Below, in pieces: positions 43,214-51,722 of a stretch of 64,000 nucleotides of DNA. Positions within the stretch are counted from its first letter, which is position 1. Every line of letters starts with the position of its first letter. This DNA comes from Sulfitobacter sp. CW3 (GTDB taxonomy: Bacteria > Pseudomonadota > Alphaproteobacteria > Rhodobacterales > Rhodobacteraceae): contig NZ_JAHXRL010000001.1 in NCBI RefSeq assembly GCF_019392245.1, positions 558,001-622,000 of the forward strand, in the 5' to 3' direction. A program made the position numbers and the translations under genes. Below the pieces are notes generated by a model. It was not told the DNA's origin and did no database searches. It saw nothing but the letters and a program-made list of their open reading frames with translations.

Positions 43214-43684
43214 ATGTTGATAACACACGATTGGCGCGCGGCATTCCCGGATTTGGCTGGTATATCTGACCATGTGTCGGGCCAGCTTGATAAACACGCC
43301 CGGTTCATACGCAAGCCCAGCGGGGCGGTGATTTCCAGCGCAGATACTGCGGCTGAAAGCCTGCTACTGGTGGTTGCTGGCACTCTGAGGGTGCAACAGC
43401 GTTCTGCGGGTGGCCGAGACAAGGTTTTGTATCACATTCAGTCCGGCGAAAGCTGTTTTTTGACGTCGGCATGTTTGCTGGCATATCGCGGCGCTTCTGC
43501 ACAGGCTGTCGCAGAAACCGATGTCGAGGCGGTGTTGATCCCTCGCAGTGTATTTGACGCGTTGATGTTGGAATCCAAAGAATTCCGCGCCTTTGTTTTC
43601 GCGTCATATTCCAGCCGAATGACAGACCTGTTGATGAAGGAAGACGCGTTTTCCGGCAGGGATCGCAATACGCCTATCCACTAA
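43214..43684 (+). CDS. Crp/Fnr-type sensor domain protein lacking the DNA-binding domain
   Basis: The 156-residue product has the cNMP-binding-like beta-roll (AAESLLLVVAGTLRVQQRS, LYHIQSGESCFLTSACLLAYRGASAQAVAETDVEAVLIPRSVF) and the start of the dimer helix (FRAFVFASYSSRMTDLLM). It then stops after about 14 residues with no winged HTH. Full-length relatives are about 220-230 residues. The next gene begins 26 bases on, leaving no room for a frameshifted HTH, so the domain is truly missing. It could act as a dominant-negative partner or signalling protein, or be a C-terminally deleted regulator. It is preceded by a well-placed FNR box. Confidence 0.75.
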   Translation: MLITHDWRAAFPDLAGISDHVSGQLDKHARFIRKPSGAVISSADTAAESLLLVVAGTLRVQQRSAGGRDKVLYHIQSGESCFLTSACLLAYRGASAQAVAETDVEAVLIPRSVFDALMLESKEFRAFVFASYSSRMTDLLMKEDAFSGRDRNTPIH

Positions 43685-43709
43685 AACAAACCTGAAAATG
43701 GAGAATGAG

Positions 43710-43922
43710 ATGAACGCCAATCTTGGAACAGTAGACCGCGTAATAAGAATTGTCCTTGGCCTTGCCCTGATCGTGGCACCGCTTTTGAACATACCCGTCG
43801 TTTGGACCAACAGCATCCTTTCATACGGCAGCATCGCCGTCGGTCTTGTTCTGGTCGCAACCGGGTTTTTCCGGTTCTGCCCGGTGTACCGGATCTTGGG
43901 CGTCTCGACCTGCAAGCTATAG
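43710..43922 (+). CDS. YgaP-like DUF2892 membrane protein
   Basis: The 70-residue protein (MNANLGTVDRVIRIVLGLAL...) has the DUF2892 pattern: NxGxxDRxxR at the N-terminus, two transmembrane helices (about 12-32 and 37-58), and GFFRFCPVYRILGVSTCKL with two cysteines. In E. coli YgaP this module anchors a rhodanese; here it stands alone. ATG 43710 is preceded by GGAG at six bases, better than the ATG at 43698. It shares a promoter with the truncated Crp-like sensor. Confidence 0.82.
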   Translation: MNANLGTVDRVIRIVLGLALIVAPLLNIPVVWTNSILSYGSIAVGLVLVATGFFRFCPVYRILGVSTCKL

Positions 43923-43993
43923 CAGGCAGTGACGTCGGCCACATTAATCGCACCTCTCAAGGGGGGTGATCACAATCTGACTGAGGATAAATT

Positions 43994-44317
43994 ATGCTAG
44001 ACCAATCCCACTACGCCCGCTTGATCAATGCGCGCTTGCAAGAACTAGATGCCAGAATGCACGAGGTCGACCACGAGCTGGGCGAACCCAAGTCGGCGGA
44101 TATGAACGAGCAATCTATCGACCTGGAAGACGACGAGGTCTTGGAGGGTATCGGCCTGGCGGCACAAAAGGAAATTGGGCTGCTCAATCTCGCGTTGGAG
44201 CGGATCAAAGATGGCAGCTATGGCATCTGTAAAAAATGCGGAGAGCCGATTTCAGAGGCCCGGTTGGCCGCTGTTCTCTATGCGCCGCTGTGCAAAAGCT
44301 GCGCAACTAACGGCTAA
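43994..44317 (+). CDS. DksA/TraR-family C4 zinc-finger protein
   Basis: The 107-residue protein has a helical N-terminal part with an acidic stretch (IDLEDDEVLEGIG) and the zinc finger CKKCGEPISEARLAAVLYAPLCKSC. DksA relatives bind the RNA polymerase secondary channel and modulate stringent control; short members of this kind are common and of varied function. The acidic tip residues typical of DksA cannot be assigned confidently. It lies 71 bp after the DUF2892 gene with GAGGATAAATT before the ATG. Confidence 0.85.
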   Translation: MLDQSHYARLINARLQELDARMHEVDHELGEPKSADMNEQSIDLEDDEVLEGIGLAAQKEIGLLNLALERIKDGSYGICKKCGEPISEARLAAVLYAPLCKSCATNG

Positions 44318-44519
44318 CGGTGCCGCGCGCGTTTACAGACGCAATTGCATCGGCCTATGCTGCGGTACAGATAGGTTAACGGGCCGTTTTCGAAGAAGGG
44401 TAACAAGAGCAGATGCTGAGTGGTTTTCTTGCACAGTCATTTGCTTTTGCGTGCCTTTTTTCTGATCAATTCTCAGGGAACATCCGCGGCAGCGATGGCG
44501 TCCAGTATCACATCGCTTT

Positions 44520-45665
44520 ATGGTTGTTGGCATGACTGAACCCATTGCCGTACCTGCGAAAACGATCCGTAGCTCGATCTCCGAGGGGACACTGACCCTT
44601 TCGGGGCGGTTGCTGATCGACACGTTGCTCCAGCTAAAGGGCAGCACGGCAGGCACGACGCTGGAAACGGTTCATTGCATCGATATTACGGATCTGTCCC
44701 AGATGGATACCGCTGGCGCATGGTTTCTTCTTGATCATAAGAAACGGGCGTCACAGCACAATATTTCACTTGAGATCAAAGGCGCGTCGCATGAGCAGGC
44801 GCAATTGATCGCGACGGTCGAAAAAAACATGCCGCCAGATGATCTGGAACCGGCAAAACCTTTGACGATCGCAGACCGCTTTGAGACCTATGGCCGAAAG
44901 GTGATGCGCGCATTGCGTATGACAGTCGAACTGATCTCGTTTCTGGGGCAGGTCATCGCAACATTGGGCGGCATCGTCCGACACCCCAGTCGGTTGCGCC
45001 TGACATCGGTGGTGCATCACTGTCAGGAAATCGGCGTGAGCGCGGTGCCAATCGTGGCGTTGATGGCGTTTCTGATCGGTGTGGTGTTGGCATTTCAGGG
45101 ATCGGCCCAGTTGCGCCAGTTCGGGGCCGAGGTGTTCGTCGTTGATCTGATCGCCATTTCGATCCTACGCGAACTTGGCATTCTGTTAACCTCGATCATC
45201 GTGGCGGGCCGGTCCGGGTCGGCGTTCACGGCGTCGATCGGTTCGATGAAAATGCGCGAAGAGATCGACGCCATGCGCACGCTTGGCCTTGATCCGGTGA
45301 CCATTCTTGTGGTGCCGCGCGTGCTGGCGTTGATATTGATGCTGCCGGCATTGGGGTTCATCGCAGACATTTCCGGCCTGATCGGTGGCGCGATGATGTC
45401 ATGGATCGAGCTGGGCGTTTCGCCTGCGGTTTTCCAGACGCGGCTGGTGAACAACACGGACGTCTGGCATTTTAATGTCGGCATGATCAAAGCGCCGTTT
45501 TTTGCGCTGATTATCGGTATTATCGGCTGTTACCAAGGCATGAAAGTCGGCGGCGACGCTGAATCGCTAGGGCGGCTGACGTCGGCTTCGGTGGTGCTTT
45601 CGATCTTTATGGTTATCGTGATGGACGCGTTGTTTTCGGTCTTTTTCGCCGTGGTGGATGTATAA
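44520..45665 (+). CDS. mlaE: MlaE-type ABC permease with N-terminal STAS domain
   Basis: The 381-residue protein begins with a STAS domain (about 15-110, DITDLSQMDTAGAWFLLDHK), then the MlaE permease (about 140-380: QEIGVSAVPIVALMAFLIGVVLAFQGSAQLRQFGAE, AGRSGSAFTASIGSMKMREEIDAMRTLGLDP). In E. coli the STAS subunit MlaB is separate; here it is fused. The complex moves phospholipids between the membranes. ATG 44520 and 44532 are both possible; neither has a strong ribosome site. The stop overlaps mlaF (TAATG). Confidence 0.9.
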   Translation: MVVGMTEPIAVPAKTIRSSISEGTLTLSGRLLIDTLLQLKGSTAGTTLETVHCIDITDLSQMDTAGAWFLLDHKKRASQHNISLEIKGASHEQAQLIATVEKNMPPDDLEPAKPLTIADRFETYGRKVMRALRMTVELISFLGQVIATLGGIVRHPSRLRLTSVVHHCQEIGVSAVPIVALMAFLIGVVLAFQGSAQLRQFGAEVFVVDLIAISILRELGILLTSIIVAGRSGSAFTASIGSMKMREEIDAMRTLGLDPVTILVVPRVLALILMLPALGFIADISGLIGGAMMSWIELGVSPAVFQTRLVNNTDVWHFNVGMIKAPFFALIIGIIGCYQGMKVGGDAESLGRLTSASVVLSIFMVIVMDALFSVFFAVVDV

Positions 45666-46456
45666 TGGAACCTGTGAGCGATCCGATTATCAGCGTGCGG
45701 GGTCTGGTGACGCGGTTCGGTACGCATACGGTCCATAACGGTCTGGACCTTGACGTGAAACGCGGCGAGATCATCGGTGTGGTGGGCGGGTCCGGTACGG
45801 GTAAATCTGTGCTGCTGCGCGCGATTGTCGGGTTGCTTGAACCCAACGCGGGCCAGATCGAGGTTTTCGGCCAAAGCGTGCGATCAACCTCTGACGCTGA
45901 GTTCCGGGCGTTGCGGCGTCGGTGGGGGGTGATGTTTCAGGACGGGGCTTTGTTCTCGTCTCTGACTGTGCGCCAAAACGTCGAGGCACCAATGCGCGAA
46001 CAGTTGGCATTGCCGGACGATGTGCGTGAAACCTTGGCCGGTATCAAGGTTCGCATGGTCGGATTGCCGGAAAATGCGATGGCGAAATATCCATCAGAAC
46101 TGTCTGGCGGGATGCGCAAACGCGCGGGTTTTGCGCGGGCCATCGCGATGGATCCGGAAATCGTGTTTCTGGATGAACCCACGGCAGGGCTTGACCCGAT
46201 TGGGGCGGCGGCCTTTGATATCTTGATCAAACAATTGCAGGCTTCGCTTGGGCTTACCGTGTTTTTGGTGACACATGATCTGGACAGTTTGCATGCGATC
46301 TGTGACCGCATTGCTGTATTGGCTGATGAAAAAGTACTGGCCGTAGGAACAATGGAAGAAATGATGCAAGTCGATCACCCGTGGGTCCACGAGTATTTCC
46401 ACGGTCCCCGCGCGCGGGCCGCTTTGTCTTCTGCCCAGAAAGAAGGGGCACACTGA
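45665..46456 (+). CDS. mlaF: MlaF-type ABC transporter ATP-binding protein
   Basis: The 263-residue ATPase has Walker A GGSGTGKSVLLRAIVG, Q-loop VMFQDGALFSSLTV, signature ELSGGMRKRAGFARAIA, Walker B IVFLDEPTAGLDPIG and switch VTHDLDSLHAICDR. GTGKSVL and the MRKRAGFARA block are typical of MlaF. The start and end overlap the neighbouring genes (TAATG, TGATG). Confidence 0.93.
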   Translation: MEPVSDPIISVRGLVTRFGTHTVHNGLDLDVKRGEIIGVVGGSGTGKSVLLRAIVGLLEPNAGQIEVFGQSVRSTSDAEFRALRRRWGVMFQDGALFSSLTVRQNVEAPMREQLALPDDVRETLAGIKVRMVGLPENAMAKYPSELSGGMRKRAGFARAIAMDPEIVFLDEPTAGLDPIGAAAFDILIKQLQASLGLTVFLVTHDLDSLHAICDRIAVLADEKVLAVGTMEEMMQVDHPWVHEYFHGPRARAALSSAQKEGAH

Positions 46457-48171
46457 TGGAAACCCGCGCGAATTATATCTTGATCGGGGTTTTTACCCTG
46501 CTGTCCATTCTGGGCACCTTGGCGTTTTTCATCTGGCTGGCCAGCGTTCAGATCAACAAGCAGTATCAAACCTACGGCATCCTGTTCGAAAACGTGTCGG
46601 GGCTGGATGCTTCGGGCGATGTTTCGTTCAATGGTATCTCGGTTGGCAAGGTCGTCGGTTTGGAGATCGCGGAACAGGACCCGTCCAAGGTTTTCACAAC
46701 AATCGAGATCGAGGCGAGCGTGCCAATCCGTTCTGATACCGTGGCGCAACTGCAATCGCAGGGGGTCACGGGGGTGTCTTATATCTCGCTTTCGGGGGGC
46801 ACGCCCACGGCCCCGCCGCTGGTTGCCAACGCCGATGGCTGGATGATGATCCCCTCGCGGCGATCAACCGTGCAAACACTGGTCGAAGACGCGCCTGATA
46901 TCTTGGTCGAGGCGAAAAAACTGCTTGAGCAGTTTCAGGCCCTCGCTGGCCCCGAAAACCAAGAACACGTGACCAACATCCTACGCAATATCGACACCTC
47001 ATCGGGCCGTCTGGATGAGGCATTAAGCGACTTTTCAGAAATTACCGGCACGGTTCGCGATGCGACTGACCAGATTACGCAGTTTACTAGCCGGTTGGAT
47101 ACAATCGGCGCTGCGGTGACCACGACCCTTGAACAAGCCGACAGCACGTTTGAAGCGGCCACAGTTGCGTTCGGAACAGCAGATAAAGCGCTGACAGATT
47201 CATTGGGTGCAATCGACAGCGTCAAGGGAACCTTCGATCAAGCCAAAACCATTCTGACCCAGCAGGTTCCAGACATTCTGGCGCAGGTATCCGAGGCGAC
47301 GGCGCGGGCGAATGCAGCGATTGTTGATGTGCAGCAACGCACGGACACAACGCTGGACGGGTTCACGCAAACAGCCGCGCTGTTGAACGCCCGCCTTGTC
47401 GAGCTTGAGACAACGCTGGCCGGCGCCAACACCGCCTTTGCCGCCGTGACCGATGCCTCGGACAGTTTTGACCATCTGGTCGACGGCGATGGCACGCTGC
47501 TGGTGGCCGAGGCGCGGACGGTTCTTGCTGATGCAAAAACAGCCATCGACGGGATCAATGCAGTTATTCTGAACGATGTCCCTGCCATCACCGCAGACAT
47601 TCGCAGCGGTGTTGCCACCGCGAACCAAGCCATCGCAGACGTCGCGGCAAATCTGACGGACTTTACGGGCCGGTTGGACCCCATGGCGGATGATGTGCAG
47701 CTGGCAGTCCAATCTGCCACGGCGCTGTTCACCCAAGCACAGGGTAGTTTGACCGCCTTGGAAACGACGCTTGGTGTTGCCAATGGTGCGCTTGGGTCTG
47801 CGCAAACCACCTTTGAAGCGGCGACTGTGGTGCTGGATACCGATCTGGCCCCCATGATGACAGATATCCGTACGGCGTCTGACCAGATCACCCGTGCCGT
47901 GACCGAAGTGACCGCCGATATCCCCGCCATCACATCCGAGCTGCGCGCCTTGATCGCCCGCAGCGATGCGGTGGTGCAGCAGATACAGACCGCCCTGGCA
48001 AACAGCACCCCCGGAATTGGCGATTTTGCCAACACAGGGCTGCCCGAATTTACAAGGCTCGCCACCGAGGCGCGCACGCTTATTGACACATTGGGCAGTC
48101 TTACGCGCCGCATTGAACGCGACCCGGCCCGCTTTATCTTGGACGGCCGCGTCCCTGAATACAGGAGATAG
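46456..48171 (+). CDS. mlaD: MCE-family lipid-binding protein (long MlaD)
   Basis: The 571-residue protein has an N-terminal transmembrane anchor (about 8-30), an MCE domain (about 42-118: YGILFENVSGLDASGDVSFNGISVGKVVGLEI, LQSQGVTGVSYISLSGG) and then about 430 residues of helical sequence rich in Ala, Thr, Asp and Gln, with recurring TxxxLDxI/TxxQADxTFEAA-like units. E. coli MlaD is about 180 residues, so the helical part is an extension that could form a periplasm-spanning tube or coiled coil as in PqiB or YebT relatives. The start at 46456 overlaps the mlaF stop. Confidence 0.9.
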   Translation: METRANYILIGVFTLLSILGTLAFFIWLASVQINKQYQTYGILFENVSGLDASGDVSFNGISVGKVVGLEIAEQDPSKVFTTIEIEASVPIRSDTVAQLQSQGVTGVSYISLSGGTPTAPPLVANADGWMMIPSRRSTVQTLVEDAPDILVEAKKLLEQFQALAGPENQEHVTNILRNIDTSSGRLDEALSDFSEITGTVRDATDQITQFTSRLDTIGAAVTTTLEQADSTFEAATVAFGTADKALTDSLGAIDSVKGTFDQAKTILTQQVPDILAQVSEATARANAAIVDVQQRTDTTLDGFTQTAALLNARLVELETTLAGANTAFAAVTDASDSFDHLVDGDGTLLVAEARTVLADAKTAIDGINAVILNDVPAITADIRSGVATANQAIADVAANLTDFTGRLDPMADDVQLAVQSATALFTQAQGSLTALETTLGVANGALGSAQTTFEAATVVLDTDLAPMMTDIRTASDQITRAVTEVTADIPAITSELRALIARSDAVVQQIQTALANSTPGIGDFANTGLPEFTRLATEARTLIDTLGSLTRRIERDPARFILDGRVPEYRR

Positions 48172-48175
48172 ATCT

Positions 48176-48787
48176 ATGCAAACCATGACCCGCCGCGCCG
48201 CCATCATCGGGGCGCTCTCTACGCTAAGCGGCTGTACAGCGATAACGTCTCTTAACAGCGCGGCAGCACCGTTAGACACCTATGATCTGCGCCCCGCCGC
48301 TGGATCACAAAGCGGTGGCCGCAGATCACGCACATTGCTGGTGGCCCGGCCACAAGCATCGGCAGCGCTGGCCACAGACCGGATCATGATCAAGCCCGAC
48401 GCGGTATCAATCACATATCTGCCTGATGCCCGCTGGGTTGATGAATTGCCGGCTGTTCTACAATCTTTGCTGATCCGCAGCATATCCGAGACGGGCCGCA
48501 TCGCATATGTCGGGCGCAGCGACGCGGGCCCCATCCCGGACAAAGCATTGCTGGTGCGCATCGACGCATTCGAGGTCAACGCCTTGGGCAACGGCACGTT
48601 TGATGTCACGGTCGACCTTGATCTCACCATGATCAATGACAGCACCCAACGTGTGGTCGCATCGCGGCGGTTCTCAAAAACGGCTCAGGTGGGATCAGAT
48701 CAAGTGACTGAAATCGTTGGTGCATTTCAGGCAGTCTTGAACGATCTTTTGCCTGCAATGTCAGACTGGGCGATCGCAAGAACGTAG
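48176..48787 (+). CDS. ABC-type transport auxiliary lipoprotein (PqiC/DUF330-like)
   Basis: The 203-residue protein has a lipoprotein signal with lipobox LSGC at about residues 17-20, then the ABC_trans_aux pattern: TYDLRPA, RSRTLLVARPQASAALATDRIM, SITYLPDARWVDELPAVLQSLLIRSISETGRI. Such outer-membrane lipoproteins partner MCE transporters (PqiC with PqiB). ATG 48176 is preceded by AGGAGATAGATCT. It is the last gene of the four-gene mla-type operon. Confidence 0.88.
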   Translation: MQTMTRRAAIIGALSTLSGCTAITSLNSAAAPLDTYDLRPAAGSQSGGRRSRTLLVARPQASAALATDRIMIKPDAVSITYLPDARWVDELPAVLQSLLIRSISETGRIAYVGRSDAGPIPDKALLVRIDAFEVNALGNGTFDVTVDLDLTMINDSTQRVVASRRFSKTAQVGSDQVTEIVGAFQAVLNDLLPAMSDWAIART

Positions 48788-48842
48788 AAAAACCAATCGC
48801 TGGTTATGGCGCAGGGTAGGGGGCATGAACCGGGTCCTAGGG

Positions 48843-48856
48843 TTGATATGGATCAA
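48843..48856 (+). promoter_or_regulatory. Perfect FNR-type box (TTGAT-ATGG-ATCAA) with class II -10
   Basis: All ten specified bases match. TAGATT at 48879-48884 fits the -10 of a class II promoter exactly (predicted start 48891, 41.5 bases from the centre), giving a 30-nt leader before the ATG at 48921. Confidence 0.82.
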
Positions 48857-48920
48857 TGTGCCATAGGCGTACGCTGTCTAGATTGAATTCAAATTCAGTA
48901 TTGCGCAGAAGGACGAACCC

Positions 48921-49499
48921 ATGACTGTAACCACCGAACCAGACCACAAGACCACCGTCATCAAAATCCCGGAAGCTGTTGGCGTTTTCGACAGTTTCGA
49001 GGACCTTCAAAAGGCCTTTTACGATCTGCGGATGGTTGGCTTTAGCAGGTATGACATCAGCCTTCTGGGCACAGAAGAAGCCCTGAAAGAAAAACTGGGC
49101 ACCACATATTGGCGATCACCCGAACTGGAAGATGACCCGAACGCGCCGCGCGCCGCATTCGTGTCCGAAGAAGCAATCGGCGAGCTTGAAGGCGGCATCG
49201 CTGGCGGGTTTTTCTTTTTAGGATCGTATGTTGCCATGGCTGCGATGCTCACGGCGGCAAGCACATTGGCGGCGTCGATTGCGGCCATCGCAATCGGGGG
49301 CGTACCTGCCGCGATCATCGGCGCGCTGCTGGCGCGCCGGGTCGGTCAACACCACAAAGAATACTATGCGACCCAAATCGAACATGGCGGGATTCTGCTG
49401 TGGGTGAGGGTGAAAGACAAAGAGCATGAAGATCTAGCGGTCAAGATTATGAAAGAACACTCGGGACGTGATGTACACGTCCACGGGTGGAGCGAATAA
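48921..49499 (+). CDS. Glycine-zipper stress-type membrane protein
   Basis: The 192-residue protein has a soluble N-terminal domain resembling the general-stress flavour of YflT/DUF1269 proteins (GVFDSFEDLQKAFYDLRMVGFSRYDISLLG), a central hydrophobic Ala/Gly-rich hairpin (about 92-140, GGIAGGFFFLGSYVAMAAML, GGVPAAIIGALLARRVGQHH) and a C-terminal domain repeating the first type of fold (HGGILLWVRVKDKEHEDLAVKIMKEH). The function is not established for such proteins. It is monogenic under a perfect FNR box and followed by a terminator. Confidence 0.65.
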   Translation: MTVTTEPDHKTTVIKIPEAVGVFDSFEDLQKAFYDLRMVGFSRYDISLLGTEEALKEKLGTTYWRSPELEDDPNAPRAAFVSEEAIGELEGGIAGGFFFLGSYVAMAAMLTAASTLAASIAAIAIGGVPAAIIGALLARRVGQHHKEYYATQIEHGGILLWVRVKDKEHEDLAVKIMKEHSGRDVHVHGWSE

Positions 49500-49578
49500 G
49501 CCGCTCACTGCACATGTCAGTTCTCTGCCAGTCGCCCGCTGGCGGAGATTACGTGTGATGAGATTAGGTGATAACCTG

Positions 49579-49606
49579 AAAAACGGCGTGCTGAGCGCCG
49601 TTTAAT
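49579..49606 (+). terminator. Terminator-like hairpin after the glycine-zipper protein gene
   Basis: An 8-bp stem AAACGGCG with CGCCGTTT (49581-49588 and 49596-49603) encloses a 7-base loop and lies 80 bases after the stop; the T-run is short. Confidence 0.55.
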
Positions 49607-49687
49607 CCTAACGATCCCAGTTGTTTCTGTACCCCGGCGGCTTGCACGCTATGCTTGGTCAGGGTGTAAGAAGAAAGGCTAGGGGGG

Positions 49688-50665
49688 ATGCGTTTGGACA
49701 AGCCTTCATGGATCGGCAAAATTCTCGCAGAAGAAGCGGCGAGCCAAGAGCTGACCGCGTTCCTGAGCACCAAGCCAGAGGTGCGGCATTTTACCTTAGG
49801 GGATGGCCTGAAGGTCACCGGAAAGAGCTGGGTGTTTAAAGCCGAGATTAACGGTGAAGATGTTGTTATTAAACGCTTATTTGAGGATGATGTATCGCGT
49901 GTGGTGCTCAATCTGAAAGACGAGCTGGACTTTCTCGAGCGGTCGTTTGGCGACAGCCGGTATCAGGCCAATCGGTGTCTTTACGTCTGGCCGCAAGACG
50001 GTATCGCTGTGCTGAGTTTTGCCCCCGGAAACCGGCTGGGTGACCAGATTGCAAGCACGTCAGGTGATGACCGTCGCCAGCTTATCAAGCAAAGCGGAGA
50101 ATGGCTCCGCCGGTATTGTTCATTTCGTCAAAGAGACAGCCGTTTCGGACCCGCGTTCTGGGTGAAAAAGGTGTTGTCGGTTAAGACAGGTCGCATTTCG
50201 TCACCGCAGGATCGACTGCTTCTGGATTGTTTACTCGCGTCCATTCGTGCCCAAGTTGATGGGGTAAAAGGGGTGCCGGTTGTGCAGGCCGCGACCCATG
50301 GCGATTTCGTCGGGATTAATGCGCATTACCACCAAGGCACGATCTATGGCGTTGATATCCAAGGCGAAAGCTGGCTGGCCGTCGCCAAGGACGTGGCGCG
50401 TTTTCTGGTTTGGTTGCAGATTCACAATCCCGTTTCTGCGGGCGGGCATCGCTATGGCATATCCTTGGAATATATCGATGCGTTTCTGGAAAGCGGTGTG
50501 TTGAACGCCAACGAACAAACAACGACGCTGCCGTTTCTGATCGCAGAGCAATTATACGGCAGGTTTGTCGAAGGGTACGCGCGCGAAGATTTACGAGATA
50601 ACACACGGGCTGCGATAGAGATGTATCTGGACGCAGCGCCGGGTGGCGACGATAAATGTCGCTAG
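49688..50665 (+). CDS. APH-fold (aminoglycoside phosphotransferase-like) kinase family protein
   Basis: The 325-residue protein has a kinase-like layout: an N-lobe Lys in VFKAEINGEDVVIKRLFEDD, a catalytic loop THGDFVGINAHYHQGTIYGVDIQG (HGDF-x-x-x-N followed by the metal Asp in VDIQ), and a helical C-lobe. Such proteins phosphorylate small molecules such as choline, sugars or lipopolysaccharide; resistance function should not be inferred. ATG 49688 directly follows AGGGGGG, with AAAGG further up. It faces the convergent FkbM gene across an A/T-rich 100-bp spacer, and both look like accessory genes between conserved blocks. Confidence 0.65.
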   Translation: MRLDKPSWIGKILAEEAASQELTAFLSTKPEVRHFTLGDGLKVTGKSWVFKAEINGEDVVIKRLFEDDVSRVVLNLKDELDFLERSFGDSRYQANRCLYVWPQDGIAVLSFAPGNRLGDQIASTSGDDRRQLIKQSGEWLRRYCSFRQRDSRFGPAFWVKKVLSVKTGRISSPQDRLLLDCLLASIRAQVDGVKGVPVVQAATHGDFVGINAHYHQGTIYGVDIQGESWLAVAKDVARFLVWLQIHNPVSAGGHRYGISLEYIDAFLESGVLNANEQTTTLPFLIAEQLYGRFVEGYAREDLRDNTRAAIEMYLDAAPGGDDKCR

Positions 50666-50766
50666 TTAGGGCGGTTTTCAATGTGAATTAAAGGCGTATC
50701 AGTAATACTTATAATTGGTATTATGTAATATTTAGATGCGCAGAGATCGCGCTGAGCAATCACGCG

Positions 50767-51591
50767 CTATACATTCACCTCTGGCGTGAAGCTTTTAATA
50801 TTGCTGATGAAAACCTGTTTTATCTCGTCGAGCTTTGATGGCTCGATCAGCGCCCCGTTTACAAAGATGACATTGTGCTGCGTCGGCATGTATTCACTGT
50901 CGCGCAGGAATGGATAGAAACCCAGATCGGCGAATTGCTTGGCGACATGCTCGACCGTCTTTTGACCCTCGAACCGTTCGACACGTTCGACCTCGGCCAT
51001 GGCGAACAGGCATTTGGGCAGCGCCGTCTTTGCACCATCCAAAAGCTGGCTTAGCGCACCTTCGACGTCGATCCACAATGCCGCGCGCGCGTCGCTGAGC
51101 GATGGCAAATATTCCCTGAACGCGGGTTCGTTCTCAAGATCGTCAAAGGTGATGCCCGGGACTTCGACGTTTTTGGTGCGGCCGAAATCGAGGTTCCGCA
51201 GGATCGAATTCGAGGTCTTCGTATGCCCGCGTTTCCTGTCACGGTCTGAATCGCTTAAGACCAGGTTCAACGGGCCTGTCTTATCCGTCAGCGCATAGTT
51301 TAAGTATAAAACGCCGACATCTTCGGCCAAGGGCCCGAATTTTGCATAGTTGAACGGGTTTGCCTCAATCGCGACGGCTTTGCGGCCCGGTTTGGCGCGC
51401 ATAAACCGTTTGGACGTCGGTGCGCGGTGTGCACCAAGTTCAAGGATGCAGCTGACGTTTTCAAGGGTGATCATCTGGTTGAAAACACGGACAAGTTCCT
51501 GGTTTGAGTATTGCCGGAACGCGCGGTCGTATTTGGCCACCATATCATCCTGAAATGCGGCCTGCCCGGCCTCGAAGTCCTGATATGCCAT
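50767..51591 (-). CDS. FkbM-family methyltransferase
   Basis: The 274-residue protein shows the SAM-binding motif ILELGAHRAPTSKRFM (about 50-65), AVAIEANPFNYAKF, the FkbM signature ITFDDL and LWIDVEGALSQLLDGAK, and a C-terminal VERVERFEGQ stretch. FkbM enzymes methylate hydroxyls on sugars or secondary metabolites; together with the neighbouring kinase-like gene this hints at surface glycan modification. The start at 51591 has no strong ribosome site (AGATGGCATATCAG context). The acceptor is unknown. Confidence 0.8.
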   Translation of the reverse strand: MAYQDFEAGQAAFQDDMVAKYDRAFRQYSNQELVRVFNQMITLENVSCILELGAHRAPTSKRFMRAKPGRKAVAIEANPFNYAKFGPLAEDVGVLYLNYALTDKTGPLNLVLSDSDRDRKRGHTKTSNSILRNLDFGRTKNVEVPGITFDDLENEPAFREYLPSLSDARAALWIDVEGALSQLLDGAKTALPKCLFAMAEVERVERFEGQKTVEHVAKQFADLGFYPFLRDSEYMPTQHNVIFVNGALIEPSKLDEIKQVFISNIKSFTPEVNV

Positions 51592-51722
51592 CTGCTGTGC
51601 CGTCCCCGTCTTTACCTATCGTGATCTGCTGTCCATAGTTCACACGTAACAGCGCCGATATAATTTTCCATGCTCAATGATGTGATTATGGACCTAAGGC
51701 AGTCGTCTTGAAAGGACTTGAA

